From positions 1-6,787 of the forward strand of contig JAKPSO010000299.1 in NCBI GenBank assembly GCA_029571495.1: a DNA stretch of 6,787 nt. The letters are read 5' to 3'. Below the pieces are notes generated by a model that was not told the origin of the DNA, searched no databases, and worked only from the letters and a program-made list of their open reading frames with translations. Each line of letters starts with the position of its first letter. Position 1 is the stretch's first letter. Of the stretch, positions 5,132 through 6,787 are shown piece by piece. The translations under genes were made by a program, and so were the position numbers. The DNA is from Pseudomonadota bacterium (GTDB taxonomy: Bacteria; Pseudomonadota; Gammaproteobacteria; Burkholderiales; Casimicrobiaceae).

Positions 5132-5647
5132 ATGCCCATGCCTTTGATCCCATTGACGTATGCCCGTGCGACGCTGATCGCCTGCTCCCTTGCTGCAACT
5201 GCAATGTCGGCGCACGCACAATCTGTGCAACCGGTCGCCAGTGATGTCAGAGCACTGCTGGTGAGACACTATGCTGGATACGCCGCGACGGGCAGTCCCG
5301 AGGCAACGTTCGCACAGACCACGCTACCTACATGGGCCAATTGCGGGGCCAATGGTGCGAAGTGCCAAAGCCGCGCAGAACTGGTCGGTGCACTGAGTCA
5401 CGGGTTGCACAAGCTCATCCCCGACATGAAGTGGGAAATCCTGGACTTGATAATCAGCGGCGACAAAGTCATCGTGCGCGGTCGCGGGAGCGGCACTCCG
5501 GTCGGTCCACTTTTCGGCGTGCCCGCCGCCGGAAAGAGCTTCTCAATCATGTCGATTGACATTCACACCCTACAGGATGGGAAGATTGCGCACACGTACC
5601 ATCTAGAGGATTGGGCGGAGGCGCTGGCGCAACTCGCCGCAAAATAG
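5132..5647 (+). CDS. Exported SnoaL-like (NTF2-fold) protein, ester cyclase-type
   Basis: A 171-residue precursor. The N-terminus is a Sec signal peptide: short region with R12, hydrophobic ATLIACSLAATAM, and a cleavage site after A29 (AHA|QS), leaving a mature protein of about 142 residues in the periplasm. The mature part is a SnoaL/NTF2-like cone: VRALLVRHYAGYAATGSPE opens it, then DMKWEILDLIISGDKVIVRGRGSGT (98-122), GPLFGVPAAGKSFSIMSIDIH (125-145) and DGKIAHTYHLEDWAEAL (149-165). This is the pattern of proteins annotated as ester cyclases, few of which have a proven reaction. C71 and C78 are the only cysteines left after cleavage and could form a disulfide in the periplasm. It is the last gene of the unit behind the LysR regulator and is convergent with topB. 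Confidence 0.87.
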   Translation: MPMPLIPLTYARATLIACSLAATAMSAHAQSVQPVASDVRALLVRHYAGYAATGSPEATFAQTTLPTWANCGANGAKCQSRAELVGALSHGLHKLIPDMKWEILDLIISGDKVIVRGRGSGTPVGPLFGVPAAGKSFSIMSIDIHTLQDGKIAHTYHLEDWAEALAQLAAK

Positions 5648-5648
5648 A

Positions 5649-5685
5649 AGCGACGTCGCTGCGAACGCAAATTCACGCGTTTCGC
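5649..5685. repeat. Two inverted repeats between convergent genes
   Basis: AGCGACGTCGCT at 5649-5660 is a perfect 12-bp palindrome starting one base after the SnoaL stop codon. Next to it, GCGAACGC (5661-5668) and GCGTTTCGC (5677-5685) pair with one bulged base around an 8-nt loop. The two ends of convergent genes meet here (5647 and 5705), so the hairpin could help separate the transcripts, but no T-tract follows on either strand. A terminator function is only possible, not shown. Confidence 0.35.
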
Positions 5686-5704
5686 GCCACCGTCGAATCG
5701 AACA

Positions 5705-6787
5705 TCAGTTCTTCGCTTTGCCTTTGCTGGCGGGTGGCTTGGCAGCCTTCGGCTCCCGCGGCGGGAATTCGAAACCGATCTTCACGTCGTCTTTCTTGCG
5801 CTCTTGCACGAGAAACGCCGAGAACGGTCGCTTAGTGCGTGTCGACACAAACTTCGTGAGCAAATCGGTCTTGCCATCGGTGAGTAATTTCACCATCTGC
5901 TCGCGCTCAATCGGCTGCTGCAAGATCATGCGGCCCGAACGGAAATCACATTTGCGCGGGCGCTCCTTTTGCGCCGCTTGTTCGCAGATGTACGCGGTCT
6001 CCGTCTCGAACACGTTCTTGCCGCACTTCGGACATTTGCCGATCGGCGTTTGATCGCTGAAATCTGGCGGTTCGGCGTCATTGTCGTTGTCGCCAAACGA
6101 GAACTCGATTTCGAGCGCGTCGTTCATTTTCAGATCGGCGTTAAACGCGCGACCGAGTTTCGAGCGGAAGCCTTCAAGTGGGCCAACTTTGCGATCGCGA
6201 ATGAGCGTTTCGGCCTCCTCAACGGAGAGTTGACGACCGGCCAAAATTTTCCAGAAGCCGTAGTCGCATTTCGTACAGGCGAACTTTTTGTAGTTCTCCT
6301 TCATCGGGCTTTGGCACTTCGGGCACGGCACCGACAAATCGGAGAAATCGCCAGGGATGGTGTCGCTCTCGTAACCCTTCGCAGCGGTTACGATGTGCTT
6401 GGCCATCTCTACGATTTCGGCCATGAATTTTTCGCGGCTGATCTCGCCCTTTTCCATGCGTGCGAGCTGCGTTTCCCAGTTGGCCGTGAGCTCGGCTTGC
6501 GTCAGTTCCGGTACGTTGAGACCGTTGAGGAGCGTGATGAGCGAGAAAGCTTGCGGTGTCGGTTTCAACACTTTTTCTTCACGCACCAAATACTTCTGAA
6601 GAATCAACCCTTCGATGATCGAGGCGCGCGTGGCAGGCGTGCCGAGACCTTTCTCTTTCATCGCCGCGCGCAACTCTTCGTCGTCGATGAGCTTGCCCGC
6701 GCCTTCCATGGCCGAGAGCAACGTCGCTTCGCTGTAACGCGCAGGCGGCTTGGTTTGTAGCTCTTTAGCAACGACTTCGGAGGCTTT
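5705..6787 (-). CDS. topB: DNA topoisomerase III, C-terminal part (5' end outside window)
   Basis: The last 360 residues of a type IA topoisomerase, which relaxes and decatenates DNA by single-strand passage. The frame is open to the window edge, so the start and the active-site tyrosine lie outside. The visible part begins KPPARYSEATLLSAMEGAG, with IDDEEL and KGLGTPATRASIIEGL (about 14-61). These forms identify topoisomerase III rather than topoisomerase I, which has GIGRPSTYA there. Downstream come a C4 zinc finger (C155, C158, C171, C174), a topoisomerase C-terminal repeat (RDRKVGPLEGFRSKLGRAF, about 197-231), a second cysteine cluster (C252, C255, C268, C280), another such repeat (TKRPFSAFLVQE to KIGFEF, about 318-341) and a basic Lys/Pro/Ala tail. 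E. coli TopB, as I recall it, lacks these zinc fingers; this extended form is familiar from betaproteobacteria. No frameshift or internal stop is seen. Confidence 0.95.
   Translation of the reverse strand, partial: KASEVVAKELQTKPPARYSEATLLSAMEGAGKLIDDEELRAAMKEKGLGTPATRASIIEGLILQKYLVREEKVLKPTPQAFSLITLLNGLNVPELTQAELTANWETQLARMEKGEISREKFMAEIVEMAKHIVTAAKGYESDTIPGDFSDLSVPCPKCQSPMKENYKKFACTKCDYGFWKILAGRQLSVEEAETLIRDRKVGPLEGFRSKLGRAFNADLKMNDALEIEFSFGDNDNDAEPPDFSDQTPIGKCPKCGKNVFETETAYICEQAAQKERPRKCDFRSGRMILQQPIEREQMVKLLTDGKTDLLTKFVSTRTKRPFSAFLVQERKKDDVKIGFEFPPREPKAAKPPASKGKAKN

Noticed and set aside
5132..5185. Lipobox-like LIAC (residues 15-18) in the SnoaL-like precursor, suggesting a lipoprotein.
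   Set aside because: Only five residues separate R12 from C18, too few for the hydrophobic segment of a lipoprotein signal, while AHA|Q at 27-30 is a good ordinary signal-peptidase site.
5969..6760. Long plus-strand open frame (263 codons) opposite topB.
   Set aside because: It lies entirely antisense to a clear topoisomerase III reading frame with intact zinc fingers, and its translation shows no recognisable domain; it is a shadow of GC-rich codon use.

Overview
The window looks like a piece of chromosome from a moderately GC-rich proteobacterium, most likely a betaproteobacterium (Burkholderiales or a relative). The best clue is the right-hand gene, a DNA topoisomerase III whose C-terminus carries two four-cysteine zinc fingers and two topoisomerase C-terminal repeats, as I recall from betaproteobacterial TopB. 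This placement is inference. I see no rRNA, tRNA, CRISPR array, transposase or phage gene.

Left part, minus strand (13-2705). Read in the direction of transcription, a two-domain GNAT acetyltransferase (2705-1620) is followed by a 283-bp gap, then a single-domain GNAT acetyltransferase (1336-836) whose stop codon overlaps the start of a phytanoyl-CoA dioxygenase-family Fe(II)/2-oxoglutarate oxygenase (836-39). The stop codons of the two-domain GNAT and of the dioxygenase each lie inside the GTAG head of a REP-like palindrome, at 1592-1623 and 13-42. The 283-bp gap also holds a weak promoter candidate, a weak hairpin with a T-tract and a doubtful 49-codon ORF.

Middle part (2740-5647). A LysR-type regulator on the minus strand is divergent from three plus-strand genes: an NmrA-like atypical short-chain dehydrogenase/reductase, a TMEM175-family (DUF1211) six-helix membrane protein with the RxxxFSD motif, and an exported SnoaL-like protein. 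The 162-bp divergent region holds a 19-bp imperfect dyad beside the lysR start. The simplest reading is a LysR-controlled unit joining a cytoplasmic NAD(P)-dependent enzyme, an inner-membrane cation channel-like protein and a periplasmic small-molecule-binding or enzymatic protein. Its substrate cannot be read from the sequence. The LysR gene also lies 34 bp upstream of the two-domain GNAT in the same direction, so those two could be co-transcribed.

Right part (5705-6787). The C-terminal 360 residues of topB lie on the minus strand and run off the window, convergent with the SnoaL gene. The short gap between them contains a perfect 12-bp palindrome and a second inverted repeat, with no T-tract.

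The most unusual signal is the pair of GTAG-headed palindromes that supply stop codons. The most unusual gene grouping is the LysR / reductase / TMEM175 / SnoaL set. Nothing here is clear evidence of an entirely new system.
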